From: Lewinellaceae bacterium
GTDB lineage: Bacteria > Bacteroidota > Bacteroidia > Chitinophagales > Saprospiraceae
Direction of reading: 5' to 3'
Length of the DNA stretch: 41,158 nucleotides
Assembly (NCBI GenBank): GCA_020636445.1
Contig: JACJXV010000032.1
Span: 1-41,158, forward strand
Part shown: positions 33,457-41,158 of the stretch, piece after piece
How the letters are laid out: every line of letters starts with the position of its first letter
Position numbering within the stretch: position 1 is the stretch's first letter
Notes under the pieces: generated by a model
The model's input: only the letters and a program-made list of their open reading frames with translations
Told to the model about the DNA's origin: nothing
The model's database searches: none
Program-made: the position numbers and the translations under genes

Positions 33457-34644
33457 ATGTCGCGCTACACCTTATTTTCCCGTACGGTATGGCTGCTGGC
33501 GCTGGTCAGTTTATGCACCGACCTGGCCAGTGAAATGCTGTACCCAATTCTCCCCTTATTCTTTAGCAGTATCGGTTTTTCTGCCGGCTGGATCGGCCTG
33601 CTGGAAGGTACTGCCGAAGCCCTGGCCGGCATTAGCAAAGGCTATTTCGGGCGTTGGTCAGACCTCTGGGGACGTCAGGTTCCCTTTGTCCGGTTTGGCT
33701 ATACGCTAAGTGCCCTTGCCAAGCCCCTTATGGCTGCCTGGCCCGCCGCCGGCTGGGTGCTTTTCACCCGCAGTACAGATCGCTTGGGTAAGGGAATCCG
33801 CACGGGTGCCCGCGATGCCCTTCTCGCCACGGAAGCAACCCCACAAACCCGGGGGCAAATCTTTGGGTTTCACCGCAGCATGGATACCCTCGGTGCTGTA
33901 CTGGGCCCGCTTTTGGCCCTCCTTTTTCTCTACTGGTATCCGGAAAATTACCGGATGCTCTTCTTTCTGGCGCTGTTTCCCGGGCTGGGAGCTATTGCAC
34001 TCAGTTTCTTGTTGAAGGATAAGCCTGGCGCACCTGCACCAGTACCTGCACCACCAAGCCCGGGAGCACCCTGGCGGTTTTGGCAGGGCGCTCCCCCCGC
34101 CTACCGGCGCTTGTTACCCGGGCTGCTGCTCTTCGCCCTTTTTAATAGTTCGGATTTATTCCTGCTCTTACGCCTGCGCGATGCGGGCATGGGCGATCAG
34201 GCGGTAGTGGGACTTTATATCTTTTACAACCTTTGTTACGCTCTGGCAGCCTACCCCGCAGGTAAGCTTGCCGACCGCTGGGGTATGCGGCCCACGTTTT
34301 CTGTAGGCCTTGTCCTTTTTGCGGTGGTATACCTGGGTATGGCGCTGAGTGAAAACGCTGCGTTCCTGTTGGTATTACTCGGCCTGTATGGCCTCTATGC
34401 GGCCTTCACGGAAGGGGTAGCCAAAGCCTGGATCAGCAACCTCGTTCCCAAGGAGAATACCGGTGCTGCCATCGGCATGTATACCGGCATGCAAAGTCTG
34501 GCGCTCTTATTGGCGAGCTTACTCACTGGCGGATTATGGGAATGGCAAAGCCCGGCAGTAGCCTTACTCTTTTCAGGCGGAGGGGCGATTGCAGCCCTCC
34601 TTTACCTGCAACTGGCCGTAAGCAGCAAGGTGCAACCTGCCTAA
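33457..34644 (+). CDS. MFS transporter (probable exporter)
   Basis: 395 residues with about 12 helices. The ATG at 33457 starts just before the first helix; an in-frame TTG at 33409 would add 16 residues but overlaps the predicted promoter. Conserved loops are SEMLYPILPLFF in helix 1, a D-x-x-GR-like GRWSDLWGRQVPFVRFGY after helix 2, and RSTDRLGKGIRTGARDALLA, a motif common in MFS_1 proteins related to drug or metal exporters (NreB/YfkL-like). The linker between the halves is proline-rich (PAPVPAPPSPG). The substrate is not readable. Its stop codon overlaps that of the converging gene at 34641. Confidence 0.85.
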   Translation: MSRYTLFSRTVWLLALVSLCTDLASEMLYPILPLFFSSIGFSAGWIGLLEGTAEALAGISKGYFGRWSDLWGRQVPFVRFGYTLSALAKPLMAAWPAAGWVLFTRSTDRLGKGIRTGARDALLATEATPQTRGQIFGFHRSMDTLGAVLGPLLALLFLYWYPENYRMLFFLALFPGLGAIALSFLLKDKPGAPAPVPAPPSPGAPWRFWQGAPPAYRRLLPGLLLFALFNSSDLFLLLRLRDAGMGDQAVVGLYIFYNLCYALAAYPAGKLADRWGMRPTFSVGLVLFAVVYLGMALSENAAFLLVLLGLYGLYAAFTEGVAKAWISNLVPKENTGAAIGMYTGMQSLALLLASLLTGGLWEWQSPAVALLFSGGGAIAALLYLQLAVSSKVQPA

Positions 34645-35921
34645 CCCTGGCCAGGGATCGATTGTGGCGTAGATCGGGCAATTTCTTCCCGACTCACATA
34701 AAAGGCTACGCCTAAAGATAAAATGAAGAAAGCTGCAACGGCATAAGGCCCCACTGACCACCAGCCTGCCATGCCAAACCAGTCGCCGCCCTGTTGCCAA
34801 AGCAAACCCAATCCTAAGCCGGTGCGGAGTAACTCTGCCCATACCGCCCAGGGCGACTTATCCATGAGGGTTGTAAAGCTATAGATGCTGACAAACAAAA
34901 AGCCGCCATAGATCACAATTCCCGGGAAGCCAATTTCGGCAAACCGGGCGAAGAGGAATAGCATCAGTAATAAGGTAATGGTCAGCTGTACCCACGACCA
35001 GGTCAGCAAAAAGCGCGAGGGGTGGGTATCGTACTTTTCTAAAGCATACACATCAGCTACTGCTGACACCGGAAACCGCTCCGCAACATCCGCCGGACGC
35101 CAGCCGGTAGGCATAAACCAGATCCGCAGTTTATCCACCCAGTTTCGCGTCCGCCAGGCGTCTTTGACCAGCAGCCATAAATGCTGGAAATTGATAAGAA
35201 TAGGATTCCAGGTTTTTACGGGCCGCTTCACCCCATACACCGGCGGCACCTCAGGTAACTCCGGTTGAAAAGTCCCAAACCACTTATCCCAGAAAATGAA
35301 GATCTGCCCATAGTTTTTATCCAGGTACTCCGCATTCATCGCATGGTGAACCCGGTGGTGCGAAGGGGTCACCAGGAAGGTCTCCAGCCAGCCCATCTTG
35401 TCAATCAACCGGGTGTGATACCAAAACTGCGCAAACAAATGCAAGGGTGCCACTACCGCGATAACCGAACCGGGAATCCCAAAAATGGCGGCCGGAATGA
35501 GAAATAGGTTAAAAAAGGAAAAAATGACCGACACCGACTGCCGCAAGGCACAGGATAAGTTAAACTCCTCACTGCTGTGGTGAATAATATGCGCATTCCA
35601 GAATACATTGACCTCGTGATTCAGACGGTGCACCCAATATCCGGCAAAATCCAAGCCCAAAAAGGCAATCAGGTAAACCAGCCAGGTTGCTTTAATCTCA
35701 AAAATACCCACATACTTCACCAGCCAGTCATAGCTGATAATGACGACCGTTAAGCCGAGTACGTCCTTGATGGTATTGGTCATCCCCGAGCTTAAACTCG
35801 AAACGGTATCCGCCCCCCGATTGACCACCATTCCCCGCTGGCGGGCAACAATCGCCTCAATCAGGATCAATACCATAAAGGCAGGAATAGCGTACATCAA
35901 CACCGCTGCGTAGGTCTCCAT
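34641..35921 (-). CDS. Membrane fatty-acid-hydroxylase/sterol-desaturase family protein
   Basis: 426 residues. The diiron histidine motifs are HRLNH (98-102), HIIHH (111-115) and HHRVHH (about 186-191), with several helices before and after. This is the fatty-acid hydroxylase superfamily that also contains alkylglycerol monooxygenase-like enzymes. After about residue 300 another set of four hydrophobic helices forms a C-terminal extension of unknown role. Substrate (sterol, fatty acid, alkylglycerol or carotenoid) is unknown. The TAG stop (34641-34643) overlaps the TAA of the MFS gene on the other strand by two bases. Confidence 0.88.
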   Translation of the reverse strand: METYAAVLMYAIPAFMVLILIEAIVARQRGMVVNRGADTVSSLSSGMTNTIKDVLGLTVVIISYDWLVKYVGIFEIKATWLVYLIAFLGLDFAGYWVHRLNHEVNVFWNAHIIHHSSEEFNLSCALRQSVSVIFSFFNLFLIPAAIFGIPGSVIAVVAPLHLFAQFWYHTRLIDKMGWLETFLVTPSHHRVHHAMNAEYLDKNYGQIFIFWDKWFGTFQPELPEVPPVYGVKRPVKTWNPILINFQHLWLLVKDAWRTRNWVDKLRIWFMPTGWRPADVAERFPVSAVADVYALEKYDTHPSRFLLTWSWVQLTITLLLMLFLFARFAEIGFPGIVIYGGFLFVSIYSFTTLMDKSPWAVWAELLRTGLGLGLLWQQGGDWFGMAGWWSVGPYAVAAFFILSLGVAFYVSREEIARSTPQSIPGQG

Positions 35922-35950
35922 ATTCCGTTAGTTTTTATTTCTATGGGATT

Positions 35951-35958
35951 CAAATTTA
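35951..35958 (-). promoter_or_regulatory. Candidate -7 box for the desaturase-family gene
   Basis: On the minus strand this reads TAAATTTG, an exact TAnnTTTG match about 30 bases upstream of the ATG. The -33 element is weak. The remaining intergenic stretch up to 36251 shows no other clear element; a 106-codon minus-strand frame (35996-36316) there has no recognisable feature and I do not call it. Confidence 0.4.
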
Positions 35959-36251
35959 GGGATTTTTTCCATCTGCGTTAGCGCCTCATAGCCTACTATG
36001 ACTGTTGATTGCCAATAAATATCACCGCCGTGCCTTGACTTTCCTCATTACATTCCCCGGGATATGATTCCATCTTTATACCTGGATTCTTATGCCCTGC
36101 AAATAAACAACTCCTGCACTCAATATCGCCTGCGAAGCGTAACAGCCCTGAGTTAAAAACTGCCCATTGCAGTGATTCCCATGGCCAGGTAACCCACGTA
36201 TGCAGGATGTTGATCTGCAAGCTGAAAACTACGCCGACTGATATACCAATG

Positions 36252-36299
36252 ACAACCGCTTGTTTGGGTTCACCCAAACAAGGTTGTGTTTTAATTATG
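36252..36299 (+). terminator. Terminator- or attenuator-like hairpin just before the GCS2-CBS gene
   Basis: acaacc-gc-ttgtttgggt pairs with acccaaacaa-ggttgt (36252-36287), a 16-bp stem with one two-base bulge and a two-base loop, followed by gttttaatt. Read rightward it has intrinsic-terminator form, yet no plus-strand gene precedes it and the ATG of the GCS2-CBS gene is only 43 bases further. It may be an attenuator in that gene's leader. Confidence 0.5.
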
Positions 36300-36330
36300 C
36301 GGCGCATTTCGCCCAAATACTGTAAAAAAC

Positions 36331-38298
36331 ATGGGTTCAGAAAAGGTCATGATCGCCCGGGATGCCGAAACTCGTCGTCGCCACACCCAGCACGTCCTCC
36401 ACGATTTGAAAGCCTTTCGCATCATGCTGGAGCGTGGTATGTTTGAGGACGATATCCAACGGATTGGTGCCGAACAAGAACTCTGCTTCATCGATCAAAG
36501 TTGGCGTCCATCCCCGATCTACGATAAAGTTTTAGCAGCAATTGACGATCCCCATTTCACGACCGAGTTCCTTCGGTTCAATATGGAGATCAACCTGGAT
36601 CCGGTGGTTTTTCAGGGCCATTGTCTGAGTCAGTACGAACTACAACTGCAACGCTATCTCGACCAGGCGGAAGCCGCAGCCCGGCAATTTGGTGCCCATG
36701 TTATTCTTACCGGCATCCTGCCAACGATCCGTTACAGTGACCTCGTGCGGGAAAACCTCACGCCCCTGCCCCGCTACTATGCGCTGGTCGATTTACTGCA
36801 TGATTTGCGGGGCGGCAAATTCGAATATCGCATCGATGGGGTAGATTCCCTGTTCGCGCCCGAAGGCGAAGCCCTTTTTGAAGGAAGCAATACCAGTTTC
36901 CAGGTACACCTGCAACTGGCCCCCGACGATTTCGCCAGCCATTACAACTGGTCGCTTGCCGTAACGGCTCCACTGTTGGCTGCCGCCGTCAACTCGCCCA
37001 TTTTCCTGGGTAAGCGCCTGTGGCAGGAAACCCGTATTGCCCTGTTCCAGCAATCCATGGATACACGCAATGCCTCTGAGTTATTACGGGAAAGGTGCCC
37101 CAGGGTAAGCTTTGGTTCCGACTGGATACGCCACTCCATTCTCGACCTGTACAAGGATCAGATTGCCCGGCACAAGGCTATTCTCGTTTCCACCCGGGAG
37201 GAAGATGCCATGGTAACCTTGGCAAATGGTAAAGTACCCCACCTGTATGGTCTCAATGTTCACAACGGCACAGTTTACAACTGGAACCGCCCCTGCTTTG
37301 GCATCAGTGACAATGGAAAACCGCATCTGCGCATCGAAATGCGGGCCTTACCCGCTGGTCCTTCCCCCACCGACGAGATCGCTAATGCCGCTTTCTGGTT
37401 GGGTATGGTCAAGGGTTTACCCGACCATTACCGCGATTTACACCACCGGTTTGACTTCGATCACGCCCGGGAAAACTTCTACCGCGCCGCTCAAAAAGGC
37501 CTCGACGCCAACTTCCGCTGGATGGATATCGACAAACGGATTTCCGCCACCGAGTTAATCCTCAAGGAGCTACTCCCCATTGCTGAAGACGGCCTGGCCC
37601 GGGCCGGTATTGCGCAAACCGACAGCGACTACTACCTGGATATTATTCGCGAACGCGTCAGCATGAATCGCACCGGCGCACAATGGCAATTATTCAGTAT
37701 GGAAAAATTACAGAAACAAGCCACCAAAGATGAGGCAATGGTGGCCATGGCGGCCGGCCTCTGGCACCGCCAGCAGGAAAACGCCCCGGTCCACACCTGG
37801 GACCTGGCCGACATTACCGATGCCGGCCATTGGCTCAATCGCTACCGCTTTATCGATTCCGTAATGTCCACCGATCTGTTTACCGTCAATGAGCACGACA
37901 GCATCGATTTTGTAGCCAATGTGATGGACTGGCGGGATATTCGCCACCTGCCCGTTGAAAATGAAAGCGGCGAACTGGTAGGACTCATTACCTGCAAGCT
38001 ACTAATGCGCTACCTCAGCCAATCCGAGAATCACCCTATTGAAGGGATGGCCAGCGACGTGATGGCTAAAAACCTGATCACCGTTCCGGCCGAAACCTCC
38101 ACCATGGATGCCATTTCCCTGATGCAAAAAAATGAAGTAGGCTGCCTGCCCGTCCTGCGCAACGGCAAACTCATTGGCATTGTCACCGAGTACGACATTG
38201 TCAATGTAACAGCCCAGGTACTCACCGAAATTGAAGTGGCGCTGCACCCGAAACCAGCAAAAACAGAAGAGCCGGAAACAATACCGGATGCAGAGTAG
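36331..38298 (+). CDS. GCS2-like carboxylate-amine ligase fused to two CBS domains
   Basis: 655 residues. Residues about 20-500 are a glutamate-cysteine-ligase-2-like (GCS2/YbdK) domain: IGAEQELCFID near 45-55 is the ATP/Mg motif, EGSNTSFQVHLQL and HLRIEMRALPAGPSPTDE are further family motifs. Residues about 507-630 form two CBS repeats (SVMSTDLFTVNEHDSIDFVA... and DVMAKNLITVPAETSTMDAI..., each closing with GLIT/GIVTEYD-like ends), which usually bind adenine nucleotides. The arrangement suggests a nucleotide-controlled ATP-dependent ligase making gamma-glutamyl or similar amide bonds. Substrate is unknown. A strong terminator follows. Confidence 0.85.
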   Translation: MGSEKVMIARDAETRRRHTQHVLHDLKAFRIMLERGMFEDDIQRIGAEQELCFIDQSWRPSPIYDKVLAAIDDPHFTTEFLRFNMEINLDPVVFQGHCLSQYELQLQRYLDQAEAAARQFGAHVILTGILPTIRYSDLVRENLTPLPRYYALVDLLHDLRGGKFEYRIDGVDSLFAPEGEALFEGSNTSFQVHLQLAPDDFASHYNWSLAVTAPLLAAAVNSPIFLGKRLWQETRIALFQQSMDTRNASELLRERCPRVSFGSDWIRHSILDLYKDQIARHKAILVSTREEDAMVTLANGKVPHLYGLNVHNGTVYNWNRPCFGISDNGKPHLRIEMRALPAGPSPTDEIANAAFWLGMVKGLPDHYRDLHHRFDFDHARENFYRAAQKGLDANFRWMDIDKRISATELILKELLPIAEDGLARAGIAQTDSDYYLDIIRERVSMNRTGAQWQLFSMEKLQKQATKDEAMVAMAAGLWHRQQENAPVHTWDLADITDAGHWLNRYRFIDSVMSTDLFTVNEHDSIDFVANVMDWRDIRHLPVENESGELVGLITCKLLMRYLSQSENHPIEGMASDVMAKNLITVPAETSTMDAISLMQKNEVGCLPVLRNGKLIGIVTEYDIVNVTAQVLTEIEVALHPKPAKTEEPETIPDAE

Positions 38299-38333
38299 GT
38301 TGAGGGTTGAATGGTATAAATACCGTAAATAAT

Positions 38334-38374
38334 CCGCCTGGAAGCAACAGGGTCCTGTGAGCAGCGGTTTTTTT
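38334..38374 (+). terminator. Intrinsic terminator of the GCS2-CBS gene
   Basis: ccgcctg and cagcgg close a hairpin (one bulged base) with an inner acagg/cctgt stem, directly followed by seven T. It begins 36 bases after the stop. Confidence 0.7.
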
Positions 38375-38384
38375 GTATCGCCTG

Positions 38385-39065
38385 CTAGGAATTTCCAAAA
38401 AGGGATTGCACCAGGTTTTTTCCCGTGCTCGACATACCTACGACCATACTGATCACCAGGGTAAGCAGTATGAGTCCGGTTCCCAACCAAGTAACCGGAT
38501 GGATGCGTTTGCTTTTTTTCCAATCATAGATGGGTAAGGCAGCCATAAACAATAGCCAAAAAGGAAGGGTGATAAATTCATTTAATTCTGCCAATCGCAA
38601 AATGCGCACCAGTGCAGGTGACAACATGGCGATACCGGCCAGCAGCATTAGCCTTTTATGTGTGTCTGCCTTATGTCTTTTCAGTATCCCCAACGTGTAC
38701 AGGACTACAAAATTAAACATGCCAGCTAAATTCCCCAGCAGGGTGAGTGCTTCCCCTTCTCCCCGATAATTACTAATACCAATCAGCACGCCGGATATGA
38801 CCAGTACTACCGCCAGGCCTATACTGGTTATGCCAAGCCCCCGGTGTAGTTCAAAACTTCCCGTTCGGATAAGCCAGGTCTGTCCAAAAAGGAGCGAATA
38901 CCACAACAGCATGGCCATCCCGTGGGTAATCACCAAGGTCATGGACGAATTTAAATGATAATGCCTGGAAAGAATATTCAAGCCGAACGCCAGTATTACC
39001 GTAAGGAGGATAACCCCGCTAAAATAATAGAAAAATGACTGGCCTTTTCTTTCGGCAGATGGCAT
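38385..39065 (-). CDS. Integral membrane protein of unknown function
   Basis: 226 residues with about seven membrane helices and few soluble loops. Conserved-looking polar residues are histidines inside or next to helices (VITHGMAMLLWYSLLFGQTW, GSFELHRGLGITS, HKADTHKRLMLLAG), an arrangement that recalls small heme- or copper-related membrane proteins, but I cannot assign a family. It starts with a short charged N-terminus (MPSAERKGQSFFYYF). It converges with the GCS2-CBS gene and shares the 86-base gap containing that gene's terminator. The next element upstream is the MITE-like copy at 39173-39308. Confidence 0.75.
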   Translation of the reverse strand: MPSAERKGQSFFYYFSGVILLTVILAFGLNILSRHYHLNSSMTLVITHGMAMLLWYSLLFGQTWLIRTGSFELHRGLGITSIGLAVVLVISGVLIGISNYRGEGEALTLLGNLAGMFNFVVLYTLGILKRHKADTHKRLMLLAGIAMLSPALVRILRLAELNEFITLPFWLLFMAALPIYDWKKSKRIHPVTWLGTGLILLTLVISMVVGMSSTGKNLVQSLFGNS

Positions 39066-39172
39066 GGTAATTGAGTTTTGAGGGTGTTTGAAATTTCATC
39101 AAATGCCGGAAAATGCTTCTCCCTTGGTGCTTAAGATAAGGAAAACCGTCTTTTTTTCATCCTAAAGCCCGC

Positions 39173-39308
39173 TAGTGGTCTGTCAACTGAGAAGTTAAGA
39201 TGTCTACTTATATTAGGACAAGACCCGCCGAAATTTAGCGTAGGTGGGTCTTGTCTCTTTACCTAATCACCTTCACAGACCTTTACTTTCAAATTTGACA
39301 AACCACTA
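39173..39308. repeat. MITE-like element, copy 2 (136 bp)
   Basis: Terminal inverted repeats tagtggtctgtcaactgag (left) and, read inward from the right end, tagtggtttgtcaaatttg. They match the ends of the 12051-12228 element. The centre carries a strong hairpin gacaagaccc...gggtcttgtc (39217-39255), and the rest is AT-rich. No coding frame. It lies between two leftward genes, 21 bases downstream of the BNR lipoprotein stop, where its hairpin could act as that gene's terminator. Confidence 0.65.
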
Positions 39309-39329
39309 TTTCTTTTGCCGTGCCTACTA

Positions 39330-40400
39330 TCAATGCATCACTAAGCGCCCAACCTTAGCATTTCCGGCCAGCCAAACCTGGTGCCAATCGGATCCGAAGC
39401 GCAGGGTGTAGAAACTGTCATCCCGCAGTCGCTGCCAGGCATGTCCGGCATCAAGCGAGTAAGAAATACCGGGAATGCCGGCGGCAAGGAGGAGTTTTCC
39501 AGCAGTTCCGGGCCCATATTGTACACAGGAGCGATAGCCGGGTTCCTGCCCGTCAGCTACCAGCTGCCAGGTGCGGCCGCCGTCGGTGGTGACCGCTTTG
39601 TTTTGGACCTTATCTTCCTTTTCGTTCCAGTTGCCCCCGAAAATGATGCCGTGGCGATCATCCCAAAAAGCCACGGAATAAATGCCGGTCATTTGGCCTC
39701 CTTCCTGAATGGGTGTATCGAACACTTCCCAACTGTCGCCGCGGTCGGGAGTATGAAAGACCCGTGATCGTGCGCCGCCGCTGACGATCCAGGCGTGATC
39801 CCCATAAACAGCGATGTTGGAGTTACTGGCCGCAAACGCTGCCTCGCCCGCAACTACCGGTGGCAGCTGGGCGCAATTGATCTTTTCCCAGGTCAGCCCT
39901 CCGTCGCGGGTGCGAATCACCGACAGGCAGCCGTCGATGGGGTCTCCCATGGCAATACCGGTCTGATCATCCCAGAAGGTCATAGCGTCATAGAAAGCGG
40001 AAGGATCATCCTCCCGGTACACCAGTTGCCAGTGCTGCCCACGGTCTGCTGAACGAAATAACAAGGCCGGCGAAGCGATGCTTAGCAGAAAAACGGCGGA
40101 GTCTGTTACGGCTATCGACCGAAAATGAGGCCGCAGCGTATCCCAACGCAGACTGTCGATGTGCCAGTTCTTGCCACCGTCTGCTGTATAGCCGTAAACG
40201 CCTTCGCTGCCGGCGAACCAGACGGTGCTGTCGTTAACCACCTCCAGGGCGCGAATACTGGCCGGCACCGGAAACGTATCGATTGCTGCAACGGTCAACG
40301 TAGTCGGCAGTTGCGGCTTTGGGTTATGCTGGCAGCCAGCAAATAGTAGCAGGGTGGCGATGAGTAAGACTAATAATTTCACAGGTATATTTTTAAGCAT
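39330..40400 (-). CDS. Lipoprotein with BNR/Asp-box repeats
   Basis: 356 residues from the ATG at 40400; the cysteine of the lipobox LLLFAGC lies near residue 23. An in-frame GTG six codons earlier was rejected because the lipoprotein signal begins right at the ATG. The mature part has at least five Asp-box (S/T-x-D-x-G-x-x-W) repeats: YTADGGKNW, RSADRGQHW, RTRDGGLTW, HTPDRGDSW and TTDGGRTW, plus SLDAGHAW. These form a beta-propeller of the sialidase/Ycf48/oxidoreductase type. I see no catalytic sialidase residues, so it is probably a binding or assembly propeller at the cell surface or periplasm. Role unknown. Confidence 0.85.
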   Translation of the reverse strand: MLKNIPVKLLVLLIATLLLFAGCQHNPKPQLPTTLTVAAIDTFPVPASIRALEVVNDSTVWFAGSEGVYGYTADGGKNWHIDSLRWDTLRPHFRSIAVTDSAVFLLSIASPALLFRSADRGQHWQLVYREDDPSAFYDAMTFWDDQTGIAMGDPIDGCLSVIRTRDGGLTWEKINCAQLPPVVAGEAAFAASNSNIAVYGDHAWIVSGGARSRVFHTPDRGDSWEVFDTPIQEGGQMTGIYSVAFWDDRHGIIFGGNWNEKEDKVQNKAVTTDGGRTWQLVADGQEPGYRSCVQYGPGTAGKLLLAAGIPGISYSLDAGHAWQRLRDDSFYTLRFGSDWHQVWLAGNAKVGRLVMH

Positions 40401-40483
40401 TCCGAGCCAAAGCATCACCTTGCCCTAAAGATTTACTTGTAAAGCATATTCTGGCTATGATGTGCCCTATAGGGTTTCGGATA

Positions 40484-40532
40484 AAATTAGTCGCGATCCA
40501 AAAGCACATAGCTTTCAAACCGCGACTAATTT
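40484..40532 (-). terminator. Hairpin terminator of the SnoaL-like gene
   Basis: aaattagtcgcg (40484-40495) and cgcgactaattt (40521-40532) pair perfectly; the loop holds a small inner aaagc/gcttt stem. Leftward it is followed by aattttatcc. It lies 71 bases after the stop of the 40603-41103 gene and before the start of the BNR lipoprotein gene. Confidence 0.6.
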
Positions 40533-40602
40533 AACCAATTGCGAAGAATTTACAGGCAGATAGGTTACTGCTTATTATGTGATAAGTACTTATCCTTGGT
40601 CA

Positions 40603-41103
40603 TCACCCTTTCGGTTCTGTTTTATTAAACATGTACCGGGCAATCTTCCATTCCCCATCCACTTTTTCGAATACAAAAAGCTCTCGGTTGGCTTCCGGGG
40701 CCTCCACTCCGTTGGCATGGATTTTAACGGTTCCTTTGGAGCTGGTTACCGCATAGGCCATGTTTCCTTCTACTTCAATCTCTTCGATGAAAAAGGCTAT
40801 GTTGAGCTGGATTTGCGAAAAGACATACTCATAGGACTTTAAAATACCTTCCGAACCTATTCCCGAAGGAGCTTCCGTGGGCATAAAAATGCCGTCTTTC
40901 GTGTAAAGGGATTGCGCTAATTGGGCATCCGAAGTGTTCAATGCCTGCTGATATTCACTCAACAATTGCTCGATTTTTTGTTTTTCTTCCTTGGCCATGA
41001 TTGCTGTTTTTTCTGTTGAAGTTTGTGTTACATCTGGATTGCCATTTGGATTACACGCCGTCAGGATACCAATGGCTAAAACGGCTATTAGTGTTTTTTT
41101 CAT
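40603..41103 (-). CDS. Lipoprotein with SnoaL/DUF4440-like domain
   Basis: 166 residues. A lipoprotein signal MKKTLIAVLAIGILTAC (Cys17) is followed by a polar linker to about residue 40, then a domain of the NTF2/SnoaL fold: KIEQLLSEYQQALNTSDAQLAQSLYTKDGIFMP is the helix-helix-strand start, followed by GSEGILKSYEYVF and the late strands VEGNMAYAVTSSKGTVKI and REL FVFEK..GEWKIARYMFNK. This pattern is typical of DUF4440/SgcJ-like proteins, whose function is generally unclear. The ATG lies 55 bases from the right end of the window; no promoter box was recognised in those bases. Confidence 0.85.
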   Translation of the reverse strand: MKKTLIAVLAIGILTACNPNGNPDVTQTSTEKTAIMAKEEKQKIEQLLSEYQQALNTSDAQLAQSLYTKDGIFMPTEAPSGIGSEGILKSYEYVFSQIQLNIAFFIEEIEVEGNMAYAVTSSKGTVKIHANGVEAPEANRELFVFEKVDGEWKIARYMFNKTEPKG

Positions 41104-41158
41104 TTTAATTTTGTTTTATCCACTGCGTTAATGAGGTAAACTCTTCTGTAGCGATTTC

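Noticed and set aside
35996..36316. 106-codon minus-strand gene upstream of the desaturase-family gene
   Set aside because: No signal peptide, no motif, overlaps the 36252-36287 hairpin, and composition is not distinctly coding. It cannot be excluded, but I do not support it.
38002..38523. 173-codon minus-strand gene overlapping the CBS domains
   Set aside because: Antisense of the CBS coding sequence and the terminator; no independent support.
1..41158. tRNA, rRNA or known riboswitch
   Set aside because: No tRNA T-arm patterns with matching acceptor stems and no rRNA-like stretch were found in the gene-free gaps; no riboswitch core was recognised by eye.

Overview
The window looks like chromosomal DNA of a Bacteroidota bacterium, most likely from the Saprospiria (Lewinella/Haliscomenobacter-like). 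The reasons are: several TAnnTTTG-type promoter boxes, many short secreted or lipobox proteins of Bacteroidota type, a TPR histidine kinase of the HisKA_2 class, an Omp85-like outer-membrane metalloprotease, and an arginine operon built around the Bacteroidota-style acyl-ornithine transcarbamylase ArgF'. There is no tRNA, rRNA, CRISPR array or intact transposon.

Layout. (1) 0-7 kb: a leftward xylose operon (xylB, xylA, SGLT-type symporter). Upstream of it lies a graveyard holding a decayed second xylB, the decayed C-terminus of a LuxR-type regulator, and two copies of an 84-bp upstream segment whose end falls inside a terminator hairpin. (2) 7-10 kb: a peptidase-MA/TolB-propeller/beta-barrel protein, apparently split by a -1 frameshift. 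(3) 10-19 kb: a secreted M14 carboxypeptidase, unknown secreted proteins, a translationally coupled histidine kinase/LuxR response regulator pair, a lipoprotein and a BD-FAE-like esterase. (4) 19-27.5 kb: an eight-gene leftward arginine operon (GNAT acyltransferase, argG, argC, argD, argF', argB, argE-like, argH) with one recognisable promoter and a long palindrome-rich leader. (5) 27.7-41 kb: single genes, including a FucP-like MFS symporter, a CnoX-like thioredoxin, HemJ, a TPR protein with a possible effector-associated domain, an MFS exporter, a fatty-acid-hydroxylase-type protein, a GCS2-CBS fusion, a membrane protein, a BNR-repeat lipoprotein and a SnoaL-like lipoprotein.

How the genes work together. 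The symporter, XylA and XylB form a complete route from external xylose to xylulose 5-phosphate. The arg genes cover arginine synthesis from glutamate using acylated intermediates through carbamoylation (ArgF'), with deacylation after the carbamoyl step. The remaining genes are mainly envelope or housekeeping functions.

Non-coding content is unusually rich: two related MITE-like elements with matching terminal inverted repeats (12.05-12.23 kb and 39.17-39.31 kb), long perfect palindromes between genes, a three-hairpin array at 30.9 kb, and a direct-repeat block at 33.1-33.4 kb. I saw no clearly novel multi-gene system. The most interesting points are the xylB/regulator decay, the split envelope protease, the GCS2-CBS fusion, the non-canonical specificity residue in ArgF' and the MITE family. 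All identities come from reading motifs by eye; no database search was run.
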